A DNA stretch of 64,000 nt, from contig NC_089858.1 in NCBI RefSeq assembly GCF_036373705.1, positions 18,898,249 to 18,962,248 on the forward strand, given 5' to 3'. Positions within the stretch are counted from its first letter, which is position 1, and every line of letters starts with the position of its first letter. The position numbers and the translations under genes are program-made. Under the pieces are notes generated by a model. It searched no databases, was not told the origin of the DNA, and saw only the letters and a list, made by a program, of their open reading frames with translations. Of this stretch, positions 13,001 through 24,170 are shown piece by piece. This DNA is from Amia ocellicauda. Taxonomy: Eukaryota; Chordata; Actinopteri; Amiiformes; Amiidae.

Positions 13001-13472
13001 CACCAGGTAGTTGGCGAAGGTGATGGCGATGACAGCTTGGCTGGTGGGCTCAATGATGAGCAGGGAGGTCCACAGGCGGATGAAGGCGCTGAAGCCCCCA
13101 AAGGACTCCAGGATATAGGCGTAGCTGGCGCCCGACTTAGGGATGGTGGTGCCCAGCTCGGCGTAGCACAGCGCACCCACAACGGAGATCATGCCCCCGA
13201 TGACCCAGATCACGAGAGACAGGCCATAGGAGGCACTGTAGAACAGCACGCCCTTGGGGGATATGAAGATCCCTGAGCCGATCATGTTGCCCACGATCAG
13301 GCACACCCCGTTCAGCAGGGAGATTTCCTTCTTCAGCTGCATTGTCTCCTGGCCCCCCTGGCTGCCCTGTTTGTCCTCCCCAGATGCTGCCATGCTGCCA
13401 TTCGCCAGCCTGTTCTCTCCTGGACCCCTCTTCATACCTGTCCCTCCTGCTGTCCCCTCCAGGAAGCTGGGT
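7058..13472 (-). CDS. slc7a6: y+LAT2-type cationic/neutral amino-acid exchanger light chain (SLC7A6)
   Basis: Nine coding exons on the minus strand: 13472-12934 (ATG at 13435), 12028-11903, 11776-11632, 9303-9180, 8954-8851, 8433-8337, 8036-7887, 7608-7425 and 7125-7058 (stop TAA 7060-7058). Phases agree at every junction; the product is 499 aa against about 515 in human. The family pairs with the SLC3A2 heavy chain and exchanges cationic amino acids for neutral ones plus sodium at the basolateral membrane. The first TM region begins [15 protein letters not shown] and carries the substrate-binding IGSGIF motif. SGASYAYI and the extracellular Cys in FPSCEPPY, which in this family links to the heavy chain, are present, as is [14 protein letters not shown]7A7 is nearly as similar in sequence; the neighbouring slc7a6os decides for SLC7A6. 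Only the N-terminal 25 or so residues look poorly conserved. Introns hold a solo LTR and SINE pieces. Confidence 0.95.
7735..7850 (+). repeat. SINE tail fragment
   Basis: Sequence such as GTACCCTGTCTTGCACCCTG, then GGATGGATGG, matches the tail of the tRNA-derived SINE at 13896-14226, in the opposite orientation. It sits in an slc7a6 intron just past exon 7887-8036. The head is missing. Confidence 0.6.
9515..9592 (+). repeat. Interspersed repeat tail with (AAT)n
   Basis: Contains CCCTGGATAAGGGCGTCTGC followed by an A-rich tail and (AAT)n. The same tail recurs at 10155-10220 and, inverted, at 30561-30745, so it is the 3' end of a dispersed retroposon family in this genome. Confidence 0.65.
10080..10220 (+). 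repeat. (GT)-rich run and interspersed repeat tail with (TTA)n
   Basis: A GTGT/GAGT-rich run leads into TCGCCCTGGATAAGGGCGTC, then AATAAATAAAT and (TTA)n. The tail belongs to the same family as 9515-9592. It lies inside the slc7a6 intron that also holds the solo LTR. Confidence 0.65.
10791..11268. mobile_element. Solo LTR with intact 5-bp target duplication
   Basis: A 478-bp segment begins TGTCAGG and ends ATTACA, and is flanked on both sides by CCTTC (10786-10790 and 11269-11273). TG...CA ends with a 5-bp target-site duplication are the mark of an LTR retrotransposon; no internal gag/pol region is present, so this is a solo LTR left by recombination between two LTRs. The inside is pyrimidine-rich with no long ORF of note. 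It lies between coding exons 9180-9303 and 11632-11776 of slc7a6. Family assignment is not possible by eye; 5 bp fits Ty3-like elements among others. Confidence 0.75.
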
Positions 13473-13895
13473 CTGTGACCAGGAAGGAGAGCAGAGAAAG
13501 AACAAAAGCAGGTCAACCTCAGACCAAGGCCCAAATCTTTAATTTGCTATTATTACTTATTTGGCCGACGTCTCCTTTCGAAGGCAACTCGCCTAGAAAG
13601 CAAAAAGCATCTAGGATATCAACTGAAATGGAGGAGTAAAGCATTCCACACTGCATGATACATAATCAGGTCTGTCACTTTGCCCCTTCCAGCCTCTGCT
13701 TTCAAACCTTGTGTACTGACCCCCCAGTGCTGTTTTGCCTAATACTTCAGGCAATTCCCATTCCCTTTACTCCCAAATAATTAGTTACCTTCCTGCTAAT
13801 GGGTAACTCATCTATTGAATTGGTAAATTATTTTAAGTTATTCAAATTGGACCTTAATGGGCTATAGTCTACAGATGAAACACAGATTGTGCATT

Positions 13896-14226
13896 TTCCA
13901 TCCATCCATCCATTATCCATGTGGGTCACGGGGGACACTGGAGCTGATCCTAGCAAGCATAGGGCACAAGGCAAGAATACACCCAGGATGGGACACCAGT
14001 CCATCGCTGGGCATACACAGACACAGGACAATTTAGTGTGGCCAATCAACCTAACCAGCATGTCTTTGGATGGTGGGAGGAAACCAGAGTACCCAGAGGA
14101 AACCCACACAGACACCGAGAGAACATGCAAACTCCACACAGACAGACACCCTGAGCCGAGACTCAAACCCAGGACCCCTGAAGCTGTGAGGCAGCAGTGC
14201 TAACCACTGCGCCATGCCACCCACGA
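13896..14226 (-). repeat. tRNA-derived SINE with (GGAT)n tail, near full length
   Basis: Read on the minus strand, the head at 14226 has an A box (TGGCGCAGTGGTTAGCA) and about 30 bases later a B box (GGGTTTGAGTC), the internal pol III promoter inherited from a tRNA. The body includes TGTGTGGAGTTTGCATGTTC and a tail with repeated GGATGGATGG near 13915-13900. It lies in the long first intron of slc7a6. It is not a functional tRNA gene: the tRNA fold is not kept after the B box. Confidence 0.8.
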
Positions 14227-14754
14227 TTGTGTGTTTTAATCTCTAAAATTACTTTATTTGTGCATTCTTGTTGATTTGTTGGCTTGCAGTGAACTGTAGT
14301 AAAAAAAACTGATTATGTTAATTCTTTCACCAATTATCCACAAAACAGCCTGAATGAAGTGAATTGACACCAGGGCACTTTAACTCTGAGTGGTTGAATA
14401 GCAGATTGTAAACTGATTTTTTTGTTTAGATCTGTAATCCTGGCTGACGCGTACATAACATTTGCTACCTGCTATGCATTTTGTCATATTTTTTTTACCA
14501 AGATGATGTTCCCACGCAGTCAGTGAATTTAATCCTTAAATTATATTTCCATATTTCCCTGGTGGCCTTCTGGAGCTGCAGATGTTTTCCATGTTGTCTC
14601 ATGTACTTTTGAACCACTCCTCTACTTGGCCCTGTCGAAAAGTAATGCTTGTTGTTCTGATTTTCATCATTGACTCAATGATTTCTAATACTGAATCTTA
14701 TTGTGTTTGGTGTGAAAGTAACAGATAACAGCTTCCGAAACATCTGTGTATATA

Positions 14755-15120
14755 ATTATAATTATAATTATTATTATTATTTATTTCTTTGCAGACACCC
14801 TTCTCCATGACAAAAGTACAGTAGTATAATCAATACAAAATTCAATAAGCATACATCCTAGTTCAATGAAGTAACGAATGCAGACATAATACTGTTAAGT
14901 CCTAGGTATGTGCTAAAGGGAGGCAGGGCATGGGAGAAGTCATAGTAAAACAATAGAGGTTCCAACAATACATAAGTAAGCAGGAGTATAAGGAAGCATA
15001 GTTACATAAAGTGCAGGACCCTTCCCCTCAGTGGGAAGGTTGTTCCACCACTTGGGGTAAGGGTAGAGAAGGAGCTGGCTCTGGAGGAAGGTGAGCAGAG
15101 AGGAGGTAAGTAGTCATAGT
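14755..15120. repeat. Degenerate interspersed repeat
   Basis: A (TTA)n-like start, TTTCTTTGCAGACACCCTTC, then a body containing GTTGTTCCACCACTTGGGG and GGAGCTGGCTCTGGAGGA are typical of an old retroposon family common in fish. Related purine-rich sequence recurs at 18063-18250. Boundaries are approximate. Confidence 0.5.
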
Positions 15121-16087
15121 TGGTCATCATTTAAAAGTGACAGGTGTCCTGAAGTCCCTCCTTACCCTCCATTTGCCCTTTGAACCGTAACTCCCACCTT
15201 CCCTCCCTCCTCCGGTTGCCCTTTGACCCTCCCCAGTCTGCCATGTTGGTTGTCAGGATGTTTGGCCATTCTGGTAGAGAACACATCTTGACAACAGGCC
15301 CTCTAACCACCATGTTGGTGTTGGTTGTAATGTTTTGACTAACTAACTGTGTTAGTGTTTGTAGTTTAGTAAGGGGTACTGTTTAGTTTAGTAAAGTCAT
15401 GTTTCATTTTTTGTCATGATTGGGATTATTATCATTATCATTATTATTATTAGGGGAGTGGGCATGTTTGTAGTTTTATGTATGTATTTATGGGGCTTGT
15501 TATTAATTACATTGTTACACTTGCTTGTTACATTTGTGAATGTTCAAATGTTGACTTAAAATATATCATATTTAAGAATAGGGACTACATTGCATTGATA
15601 TGAAAACCAAAAATTGTACTTTACTGCAAATTTGAAGTTTCTTAAAATTATTTATATGACTTCTTGTTTAGATCTAGGAGTTATCTGCACACTACATAGA
15701 CAAATACACACATCAGACATACATACAACATGCCTATTTCTATGACCAAAAACTGCATTTTACTAAACCCTTAAACTGTAATTCACAGTTTTGTAAAATG
15801 GTTTACTTAAAATATGATGTAAACTTTAAGGGTTACCAGTAGCACAAGTGTATTTTTAATCTATTCATGCAACTTTTAGACACTTGTTTAATACAGAGCC
15901 AGCAACTGCATTGACAGCTGGTAGGAGGGCTTAGACAATGTTGTGCACTGGGATTTAAAATGACTGTAGGCCAGGGCTTCTAAACTTCACCCCATTTAAA
16001 CATTGTCAAATTTGCCTCCAACCTCAAAAATGTCATGTTTTTGTATCATAACTATTGTATTACTATGTATGTTAATGTGGTTAATAC

Positions 16088-16890
16088 TAAAATAGTTTTA
16101 GTTGTATATTTACAAAAACAGCAATAATCATAAATAATATATAAAAATAATATATAATAATAATTCAAAAACATATTAAACAATACACACCCTGACTTTG
16201 TCACGACCCCAGGGTGGGGAACCTCTGTGGTAGACCCTCATCCACTCTTTCAACTTTCAGTTTTGTAGGTTACTTGTAACGCAAGAGCAGAAACATGAAA
16301 ACTCAGTCTGGGTGGGTGTTTCTGTCCAATGCTCTGATCTTACACAACTGTCCATTACTTTTTTTTATTTTATTAAAAAAGATAAAAGGAGTAGTTCATG
16401 AAGTGTTAAATCTGTTACTCTTACGTCTTTCAATCTACCTGTCCTTCCAGTTGAGTGTCTCTACAGCCCCTCATTCCCTTGAATAACAGTGCGTGACACG
16501 GGCTCTTCACATTGACATTCACATTGATTTTGATGTAGAACTCATCAACACAAAATTGTACAAAAATACATTAAGTAAACCAGACAAACATTAAGAACAG
16601 CAACACTTTCAGTTTGACATTTCACATAAAATAAGTTTTAATTAACCTCATGGTTTTCTTCAGGCTCTGAGTCATGCCCTGTTTTACCAACAGTGTCAGA
16701 AGCCGAGCGCTCTTCATGGGATGCAGAATATAGGTCAGCTGTGCGCAGTGAAGAGGGGAAATGGAGATGCAGATAGGCAGAATGTCTGTGAGACTGGTCT
16801 GTCCTAGAATATGTCCTGTTTGCCCTACAGACCCTCTCTTATCTGAAATGGCACTGGACACACCCAAAGCAGCAACGCCCCCCAAGGCGT
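16088..16890. repeat. Left arm of a large inverted duplication
   Basis: Roughly 800 bp whose reverse complement reappears at about 17170-18062. Landmarks shared in mirror order include AGGGTGGGGAACCTCTGTGG, ACGCAAGAGCAGAAACATG, GACAAACATTAAGAACAGC and CCGAGCGCTCTT. No coding sequence is apparent. Divergence is low and mostly scattered substitutions. The spacer to the other arm is about 280 bp. Confidence 0.85.
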
Positions 16891-17169
16891 TGTTTATTTG
16901 TTTAGCACACTCACAGAAAACCATTTATTAGGCCTTCTTCTTAGTTATTTGTAATAGCAAGAATGGTTAAAATTATTCATTCAGTTATATATCTTTTCTT
17001 TACTGCTCTCATAAAATAACACTTTGTTAATGCAATAACAGGGTAGCGTAAACATACACCATATCTTACAGTTGTGTACAGTTTCAATGCACTTAATGCT
17101 GAGGATTAATACAACTGAAATTTGACTTTTTATTGAATGTTAAATTTGACAGTGTCCTCTCTTAAGGAA

Positions 17170-18062
17170 CTGTTGCCTGGGGGGGCGTTGCTGCTTTGGG
17201 TGTGTCCAGTGCCATTTCAGATAAGAGAGGGTCTGTAGGGCAAACAGGACAGATTCTAGGACAGACCAGTCTCACAGACACTCTGCCTGCTCTGCATCTC
17301 CATTTCCCCTCCACCACGCACAGCTGACCTACAGCTCTGGAAAAAATTAAGAGACCACTCCAAGTTCAGAAATCAATGTTAAGTGGTCTCTTAATTTTTT
17401 TCCAGAGCTGTATATCCTAAATCCCACAAAGAGCGCTCGGCTTCTGACACTGTTGGTAAAACAGGGCATGGCTCAGAGCCTGAAGAAAACCATGAGGTTA
17501 ATTAAAACTTAGTTCATTTCTATAATGTGAAATGTCAAACTGAAAGTGTTGCTGTTCTTAATGTTTGTCTGGTTTACTTAATGTATTTTTGTACAATTTT
17601 GTGTTGACGAGTTCTACATCAAAATCAATGTGAATGTCAATGTGAAGAGCCCGTGTCACGCACTGTTATTCAAGGGAATGAGGGGCTGTAGAGACACTCA
17701 ACTGGAAGGACAGGTAGATTGAAAGACGTAAGAGTAACAGATTTAACACTTCATGAACTACTCCTTTTATCTTTTTTAATAGATAAAAATTTTTAATAGA
17801 CAGTTGTGTAAGATCAGAGCACTAGCCAGAAACACCCACCAAAACTGAGTTTTCATGTTTCTGCTCTTGCGTTACAAGTAACCTACAAAACTGAAAGTTG
17901 AAAGAGTGGATGAGGGTCTACCACAGAGGTTCCCCACCCTGGGGTCATGACAAAGTCAGGGTGAGTATTGTTCAATATGTTTTTGAATTATTATTATATA
18001 TTATTTGTATATATTATTTATTATTATTATTTTTGTAAATATACAATTAAAACTATTTTAGA
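17170..18062. repeat. Right arm of the large inverted duplication
   Basis: Reverse complement of 16088-16890, running from GGGGGGCGTTGCTGC out to AAACTATTTTAG at 18062. It is longer than the left arm mainly because a 79-bp hairpin element is inserted at 17332-17410. Small differences in an A/T-rich run (17770-17800) also separate the arms. Confidence 0.85.
17332..17410. mobile_element. 79-bp hairpin MITE with TA target duplication
   Basis: Starts CAGCTCTGGAAAAAATTAAG and ends with its near reverse complement (…CCAGAGCTG), with inverted repeats of about 30 bp around a short loop, flanked by TA on both sides. The ends and TA target fit a Tc1/mariner-mobilised MITE. The other arm of the surrounding duplication carries the empty site with a single TA near 16731, which proves the boundaries. 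Confidence 0.85.
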
Positions 18063-18250
18063 AGGGGAGTGGATCAGGAGCAATCTCCTGTTGGAGGCAA
18101 GTGAGGAGGGGGTCAAGGATGCACGTGAAGCAGAGAGGAGAGCTCAGAGAGAGGTGAGAAAGAAGAGAAAGTAGGTAGATCAGCAGGAGGATTTTAGAGA
18201 AGAGGGGGGGTGTTGAAGAGTCTGCAGATATCAGTGATGTTAGGGCAGAA
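18063..18250. repeat. Purine-rich interspersed repeat fragment
   Basis: Abuts the right arm of the inverted duplication. Contains GGAGCAATCTCCTGTTGGAG and GAGTCTGCAGATATCAGTGA, resembling parts of the retroposon piece at 14755-15120. Assigned by eye; boundaries approximate. Confidence 0.4.
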
Positions 18251-20660
18251 GAAGGTGGCACAATCATCCACAGATTGAGGATTTGGTTCTTTTGTTTTGT
18301 GACTGACCTAATGAGGAATGTATAGACTATGAAGATTGTCATTCATGGCTTATCTCTCCCATGTGAAAGGGCCACTAGAGCAGGTCCCCCAGGAAGTCTC
18401 AGAGTTTGTGCTCTGATCAAGTAAATAAACATGTTTGTGTGTGAAAATGTTTGCTCCATGCAGTAGATTTCCAATCTGATGGTGTAAACTTCTTTCACAG
18501 GGTCTGTGTCAGTGTTTGTGGAGGGCATGTCTGCTCTGCACACCTGCCTCTTAGCTGCATTCAATCAGTAGTGAGCCTGGTGTTCAATAATCATTGCTGA
18601 CCAGAGAATCATGTTTACTTTAAAAAATAAATAAGTAGGAGTATTATTTAATTATGCTATTGTGTGATATTATAATTAAATGTGTGCATCTATGGACACA
18701 TTACATGAATGGTACCCTGGTAGTCTCTAGTTGTAAATGCAAACTGTTTGCTTCATGAAAGGATGCTTAAAAACAAATAATATTTTCATGGTCCTGTCTA
18801 TCCTTCGTCAGCCACTGTATCTGACTCACACATTCCTGCAGGACTGTACTCGTTAATCCTGTTGTCTCTCAACTGTCAGTAAAGTCCAGTCCCGCTTGGT
18901 AACACCTCCAACTACTACAATATGAAACCACGGTTCTCATAGTAACTTGTCTTTTCCTTGCAACAGTACTCATACTCTGGAGAGGTGATTGACACACAGC
19001 TAACACAATTATATCATTATTTATCTCACAAAGGTGAGAAGCAGTGGTTGGAAAGGAGAGAAAAAATGCTGCCTCTTTGTAATCTAAAACCTGTATCCCC
19101 CACTCCCACCCCCACCACCACCCATGGGGTCTTCTAATCAGGTGACGTATTACAGAGTATTCGTGGTAAATGAACAGCTGTCCCCCACACACACTACATA
19201 TGCATACACACACACTTCAACAGACATTCTACATCCTGGATGAAACTGGCAAACATGTTTAAAGGGCCTAAGGAAGAGTCATGCTGCCTGGAAGTGCACT
19301 CATGACTGGCCAATTAAAGCTGCCATACAGCTGCTTGTACCTGGCTGTGTCGTCAAGATCACCTCAATATCTGTTCACAGAGGACTCAGCTGTCACAATA
19401 AAACATCTTCACAAAGCCTTCAATCAAGTAGTCAACACATGTCGTAAACCTCCCTAAGGGCCCCCATGATTGTGGTGTGAGTTTGTTTTGAGGCGAACAC
19501 ATGTAGCTGCAATGAAGAGGACGCATCTCTCTGGCAGCCAAAAAGAAAGATAAAAACAGGACGAAAAGGAAATAAAACATGACAGTGTACACCGTACAAA
19601 AAGTAAATTAGCAGTGGGTGTATTTTTTTTTTTTTATGGATGTAGCTAGCTAATGTAGACCAATGTCAGCTGCTAGCTAAGTAATGTGACACAATCATTG
19701 GCACTGTACTAGCAGCGTTAAAGTTAATAGTATAGTTTGCTAACTTAGCTTAACTAGATTGCATCACTATTTTTCTACAAGCAGTTACCCAAATTGACAT
19801 TGTTTTTGGTTGTTCGAGCAAAAGTTATTGTGCTTGAAATGGTGTCTATTGTAAAGTCTCATTTGCATTTAAAAATCTAAAAATGTTATATAGGCCTATG
19901 TGAAATGTAGGTCTAAATTGAGATTAATACAAATATAGGCCTAATGGAGACTATACTGGTTTGTGAAACCAGCATGTGAAAACTATTTTGTAAATGAAAT
20001 TGTATGATGATAGATATCTCTCTATCCCTCATCCAGATTTATTTAAAAACAAATGTTTTCAACTGCTTCAATTTCTGTTAATATTCTGGTAATATAATAT
20101 AAAAAAATCTGTTCATATTCTGCAACAATCATTAGCTATACTCAATTGTTTGATTCATAAGTGGTAAATTGACTATACAAACATGCTATTTTACAGTCAA
20201 CGCTTTCTCATCTTTCCACAGGAGCATTATTAAATTTCCTTTCGGGAGGAGAACAAAAAGCAGTCCATCCTCCTGTTCATGATGAAGAATGCAAACTTTT
20301 TGAAAAAAGACCAAGAGCACTAAAGGTGTATATAGATTGTATAGTTATTCTCCTATTTGTATAATCTCAGGTCATCTTAGTGTTATTACATTTGCTTTAA
20401 TTTTTTTCAGATAGTTATTTACAATTATTTTATTGTCCTGTTTTTGTCTGCTATGTTAATATGTTTTTTTTTTTTTAATTTGTTACTGTTAACCAATGTG
20501 GAAATAAAACTCTGATTCTGTAAATGATTCTGTAATTTGATTATTTAATGGGGATTTTGGGTATATAATGGTAATGAACATTAGTTAAAAGGGTTATGGA
20601 AAAAAAATGGAATTTTCTGCCTAGGACTCTAGAATCACCTCTGTGTGCCATACTCACACA

Positions 20661-20750
20661 CACATATAATATACATATTATTTATGTGTGTGTGTGTAGT
20701 ACATACACATATAATATACATATTATTTATGTGTGTGTGTGTATTACATA
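20661..20750. repeat. Two tandem copies of a 45-bp unit
   Basis: CACATATAATATACATATTA starts at 20661 and again at 20706, each copy running on into a (TG)n stretch. Each unit is itself partly self-complementary (ACACATA.../...TATGTGTG). Confidence 0.75.
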
Positions 20751-21733
20751 ATTTGCAATGCCACAGTTTCTCTTTTTTCAGGTGGATGTGTATAATAGTA
20801 TATAAAGTTGATCGATTGAATCTTATAGCCAAGGTAGGATTAAACATTGCATGACAAATACTCATGTTTCGGAATAAGCAAGTTTGGACGGTTGACACCA
20901 ACAGCCAGCAAAATCCGTCCTCCCTTCCCCCCACTCGTATGGCCAAGCCAACTACAAAAACATCACCCTTGTTTTGTGAGCAGTGCTATTGTCTCTGAGA
21001 TGGTTCACTTTGTATTTACTCCAGGTCTGGCTCAACTATACATTCATATTACACAACTCTCCTAATATTAGTTTAGGATATTATTTTTCACACACACCTG
21101 ACAGCAAATGTTGAACCATGCAATGGAATGCATAGTAGCCTATTGAAAAGTCATGACATAAAAAAAAAAAAAAAAAATCAATAGGAAATCTGCAACAAAC
21201 AAAATTAAAAAGGCTTATTTTAAAGTCACCATATGCATATTCAAGACAGCCTGTACCTTTTCTGTGTCTGTCCTGTGAATATATCAAAATAGTCCCTAAA
21301 GGTAAGATGTGAAAGTTACATTATTCAAGACTGATGCAGTATTTCACAGTTCATATATTTTGATATTTTTAAGATCTTTAAGTATGTCCCAGTAGCTGCT
21401 TTACCAACACACACACAATCCCAAAAGGAAAACTACCCCCAGAAAATAGTCAATGTCTGACAAAGCAAAATACATTTTTTCTGGCTCTCAAAAGCATTCT
21501 TACATCCTGTTTCTAGGACGATGCCAGTTTTGGGACATAGTGACTGACAGAAACGGGGAAAAACACAATACCGTAAAACATCGACAATACAAGCCAGCCT
21601 AATCCTATCTGCATTGTACCTCTCAAAGTACCAGTACAATAGTTTCCGCTCTTCCAGTCGCCAGAACGAAATGGTTATTTTGGTCACTACTTTGGTATGT
21701 AATCTGTCATTGTCACTTGGCGAAATCTCTTAC

Positions 21734-21850
21734 CTGTCTGTGTCTGTTCTTGTGCAGAAAGCCGAAGCTACAGCCCGTCGGTGCTGCTCATCACCCTGTG
21801 TCTCGGTGAGCCGGGATGCGCGCTGAGGTTAGAGAGGCGAGCTGCCAGAC
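21734..21850 (-). other. Probable non-coding first exon of slc7a6
   Basis: On the minus strand a strong donor (CAG then GTAAGA at 21733-21728) follows a CpG-rich segment, in contrast to the A+T-rich DNA around it. No other promoter-like block exists upstream of the slc7a6 coding start, whose exon is preceded by a good acceptor at 13473-13474. The 5' limit is a guess; a transcript is needed to confirm. Confidence 0.45.
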
Positions 21851-21854
21851 AGAC

Positions 21855-22000
21855 CACGTGATGCCGGCAACACAGCGGCTTCAAAATCGGTCACGTGTTC
21901 TGGGCAGAAAATCAAACCTCGTCGTGTCGTCACTCGGGCGCTCAGGAACCTCACATTCCAAATCAGCTGTTTAGGAATTTAAAGAGCTATGTCACGTCAT
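21855..22000 (-). promoter_or_regulatory. Candidate slc7a6 promoter with two CACGTG boxes and a CRE-like site
   Basis: Two palindromic CACGTG E-boxes lie at 21855-21860 and 21892-21897, the first followed by AT (CACGTGAT) and the second preceded by GT (GTCACGTG), close to the CLEAR/USF consensus. A CRE/ATF-like GTCACGTCAT is at 21991-22000. They lie just upstream of the proposed first exon. Role inferred only. Confidence 0.4.
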
Positions 22001-22234
22001 GTTAAGCTGGGGTGGTGGATAAATGCTCCGCACATTTTAGACATGTTTCAGAGGCATTAGGGTTGGGCAGTAATGTAGGCACTGCATTATCAGAACTCTT
22101 GACAGTGCAGTGTGCACAAAAAATAAGGAGTACAAACAAAATACAGGGATATACATATAAAATCCCTAGTTTATTGGATCCAACGTTGTCTCAGATGTTA
22201 CTAGATAAAAGGACAACAGTTTTGGAAAACAATA

Positions 22235-23132
22235 CACCGATCAGCCATAACATTATGACCACTGACAGGTGAAGTGAATAACACTGATAATCTCATTATC
22301 ATGGCACCTGTCAGTGGGTGGGATATATTAGGCAGCAAGTGAACATTTTGTCCTCAAAGGTGATGTATTAGAAGCAGGAAAAATGGGCAAGCGTAAGGAT
22401 CTGAGTGACTTTGACAAGGGCCAAATTATGATGGCTAGATGACTGGGTCAGAGCATCTCCAAAACTGCAGCTCTTGTGGGGTGTTCCCGGTCTGCAGTGG
22501 TCAGTACTTATCAAAAGTGGTCCAAGGAAGGAAAAGCGGTGAACCGGCGACAGGGTCATGGGCGGCCAAGGCTCATTGATGCACGTGGGGAGCGAAGGCT
22601 GGCCCGTGTGGTCCGATCCAACAGACGAGCTACTGTAGCTCAAAATGCTGAACAAGTTAATGCTGGTGCTGATAGAAAGGTGTCAGAACACACAGTGCAT
22701 CGCAGTTTGTTGCGTATGGGGCTGCGTAGCCGCAGACCAGTCAGGGTGCCCATGCTGAGCCCTGTCCACTGCCGAAAGCGCCTACAATGGGCACGTGAGC
22801 ATCAGAACTTGACCACGGAGCAATGGAAGAAGGTGGCCTGGTCTGATGAATCACAAGTTCAAGGTGTTGACTTGGCCTCCAAATTCCCCAGATCTCAATC
22901 CAATAGAGCATCTGTGGGATGTGCTGGACAAACAAGTCCAATCCATGGAGGCCCCACCTCACAACTTACAGGATTTAAAGGATCTGCTGCTAACGTCTTG
23001 GTGCCAGATACCACAGCACACCTTCAGAGGTCTAGTGGAGTCCATGCCTCGACGGGTCAGGGCTGTTTTGGTGGCAAAAGGGGGACCTACACAATATTAG
23101 GCAGGTGGTCATAATGTTATGGCTGATCGGTG
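22235..23132 (+). mobile_element. Internally deleted Tc1-like transposon, family A
   Basis: Terminal inverted repeats of about 26 bp (CACCGATCAGCCATAACATT...) are flanked by TA (22233-22234 and 23133-23134). Inside, a plus-strand transposase relic begins near 22384 (MGKRKDLSDFDKG), has an in-frame stop near 22440, keeps paired helix-turn-helix sequence and the first catalytic Asp region (VAWSDES), then jumps by an internal deletion near 22858 to the C-terminal part with [12 protein letters not shown]. The middle of the DDE domain, with the second Asp, is missing. Non-autonomous, 898 bp. Confidence 0.9.
22440..23100 (+). pseudogene. Broken Tc1 transposase of family A
   Basis: Two ORF remnants in different frames (22476-22850 for the DNA-binding part; 22846-23100 for the C-terminal part) belong to one Tc1-type DDE transposase of which an internal block is gone. 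An upstream stop cuts off the start. It cannot make active enzyme. Confidence 0.85.
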
Positions 23133-23134
23133 TA

Positions 23135-24170
23135 TATATTGATGGATTGCATTGAGCATTTCTCTTGATTTCCAAAATACCAACATACCCCCCCAAGGCC
23201 ATATTTGTGATTCTGAAAAACATCCACATTCTTTTGATTTTGAACTTCTTATGCTCCATTGCGGTTGTTCAACTAGGATGTCCAGGTGGATGTGTGACAT
23301 GCATGACAACACCTCCCACACTAAAGAGAAATGTTAAAAATCAAACACTCACTTCATGGTTTGTCTCACTGCCAGGAATAACCCTGGAATACTAAAGTAT
23401 TTTTCCAGCAAGCTGACAGCTGAAAAAAAACAAAAAAACAATCACACTTTCTTAGCAATATTTCATGTGGTGGGCACTGCCCAGTAAAAGGTGGTTATTG
23501 TAGGGAAAATTGAGTTACATTTTCTACACATATTTAAGGTATTATGTTATATAAAAAGGTATATGAAAATAAGCTAAAATATTGTTAATTTAAGTTGGCA
23601 ATGTTCTGGTACTAACAGAAATAGAATATGAATGATCTTCATTCTAAGGAGATGAGTATGAACCTCATTTGTCTGAGGCAGTCACTTAGGTGCGTGGAGC
23701 AGACAGTAAGATCGATGGTAAACCCAGTGCCAAGTAAATGTAAGTACTGTAATTTGCATATTCTTCTGAGAATGTGGCCCTTGTTGCAAAATTTCACAGG
23801 GTACCTTCATATGCTGCCTGCCACTGCACAGGGCAATGTTCTCCTTGAGAGGCACAGAATTCAGGGATGAATGTGCTGATCACGGGTTATTCACACTGGC
23901 ATTAGACCTCTGTCTTATTAAAACAGGGTGTCCACAATACTTTGGAGTCAACCAACTCATACTGCATAAGGACTATACATCAGCTGATCCATAGTGTACA
24001 AGTGCATCAAATACAGAGGTGCAGAACTTGCCCTCTCCCTCCATGTCACCAATTTAGAAAACATAACAACATCTTATATTTTGCAACTAATACTATCACT
24101 TTATATCCCACATCCCTAACTGCAAGATGAACGCATCTGAATAATTAAATACTTTAAAAGATGCAATAAA
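23135..24170. other. Intergenic region, nothing recognised
   Basis: A+T-rich DNA between two transposable elements. Short ORFs here have no recognisable domain or splice context. Confidence 0.4.

Larger units (their letters stand above)
13436..21733 (-). other. 5' UTR remainder and long first intron of slc7a6 (repeat-rich)
   Basis: The acceptor at 13473-13474 (CAG after a pyrimidine run) and a matching donor GTAAGA at 21733-21728 define an intron of about 8.3 kb, if the first exon proposed at 21734-21850 is right. It holds a SINE (13896-14226), a degenerate retroposon piece (14755-15120), the inverted duplication (16088-18062), more repeat-like DNA (18063-18250) and a short tandem duplication (20661-20750). 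No coding exon was seen. Confidence 0.5.

Noticed and set aside
14160-14226. tRNA-like A and B boxes on the minus strand
   Set aside because: They form the head of a SINE with a long unrelated body and GGAT tail, not a foldable tRNA gene.
22476-23114. 212-aa ORF as a host gene
   Set aside because: It is Tc1 transposase sequence that leaves frame after an internal deletion; TA-flanked inverted repeats surround it.
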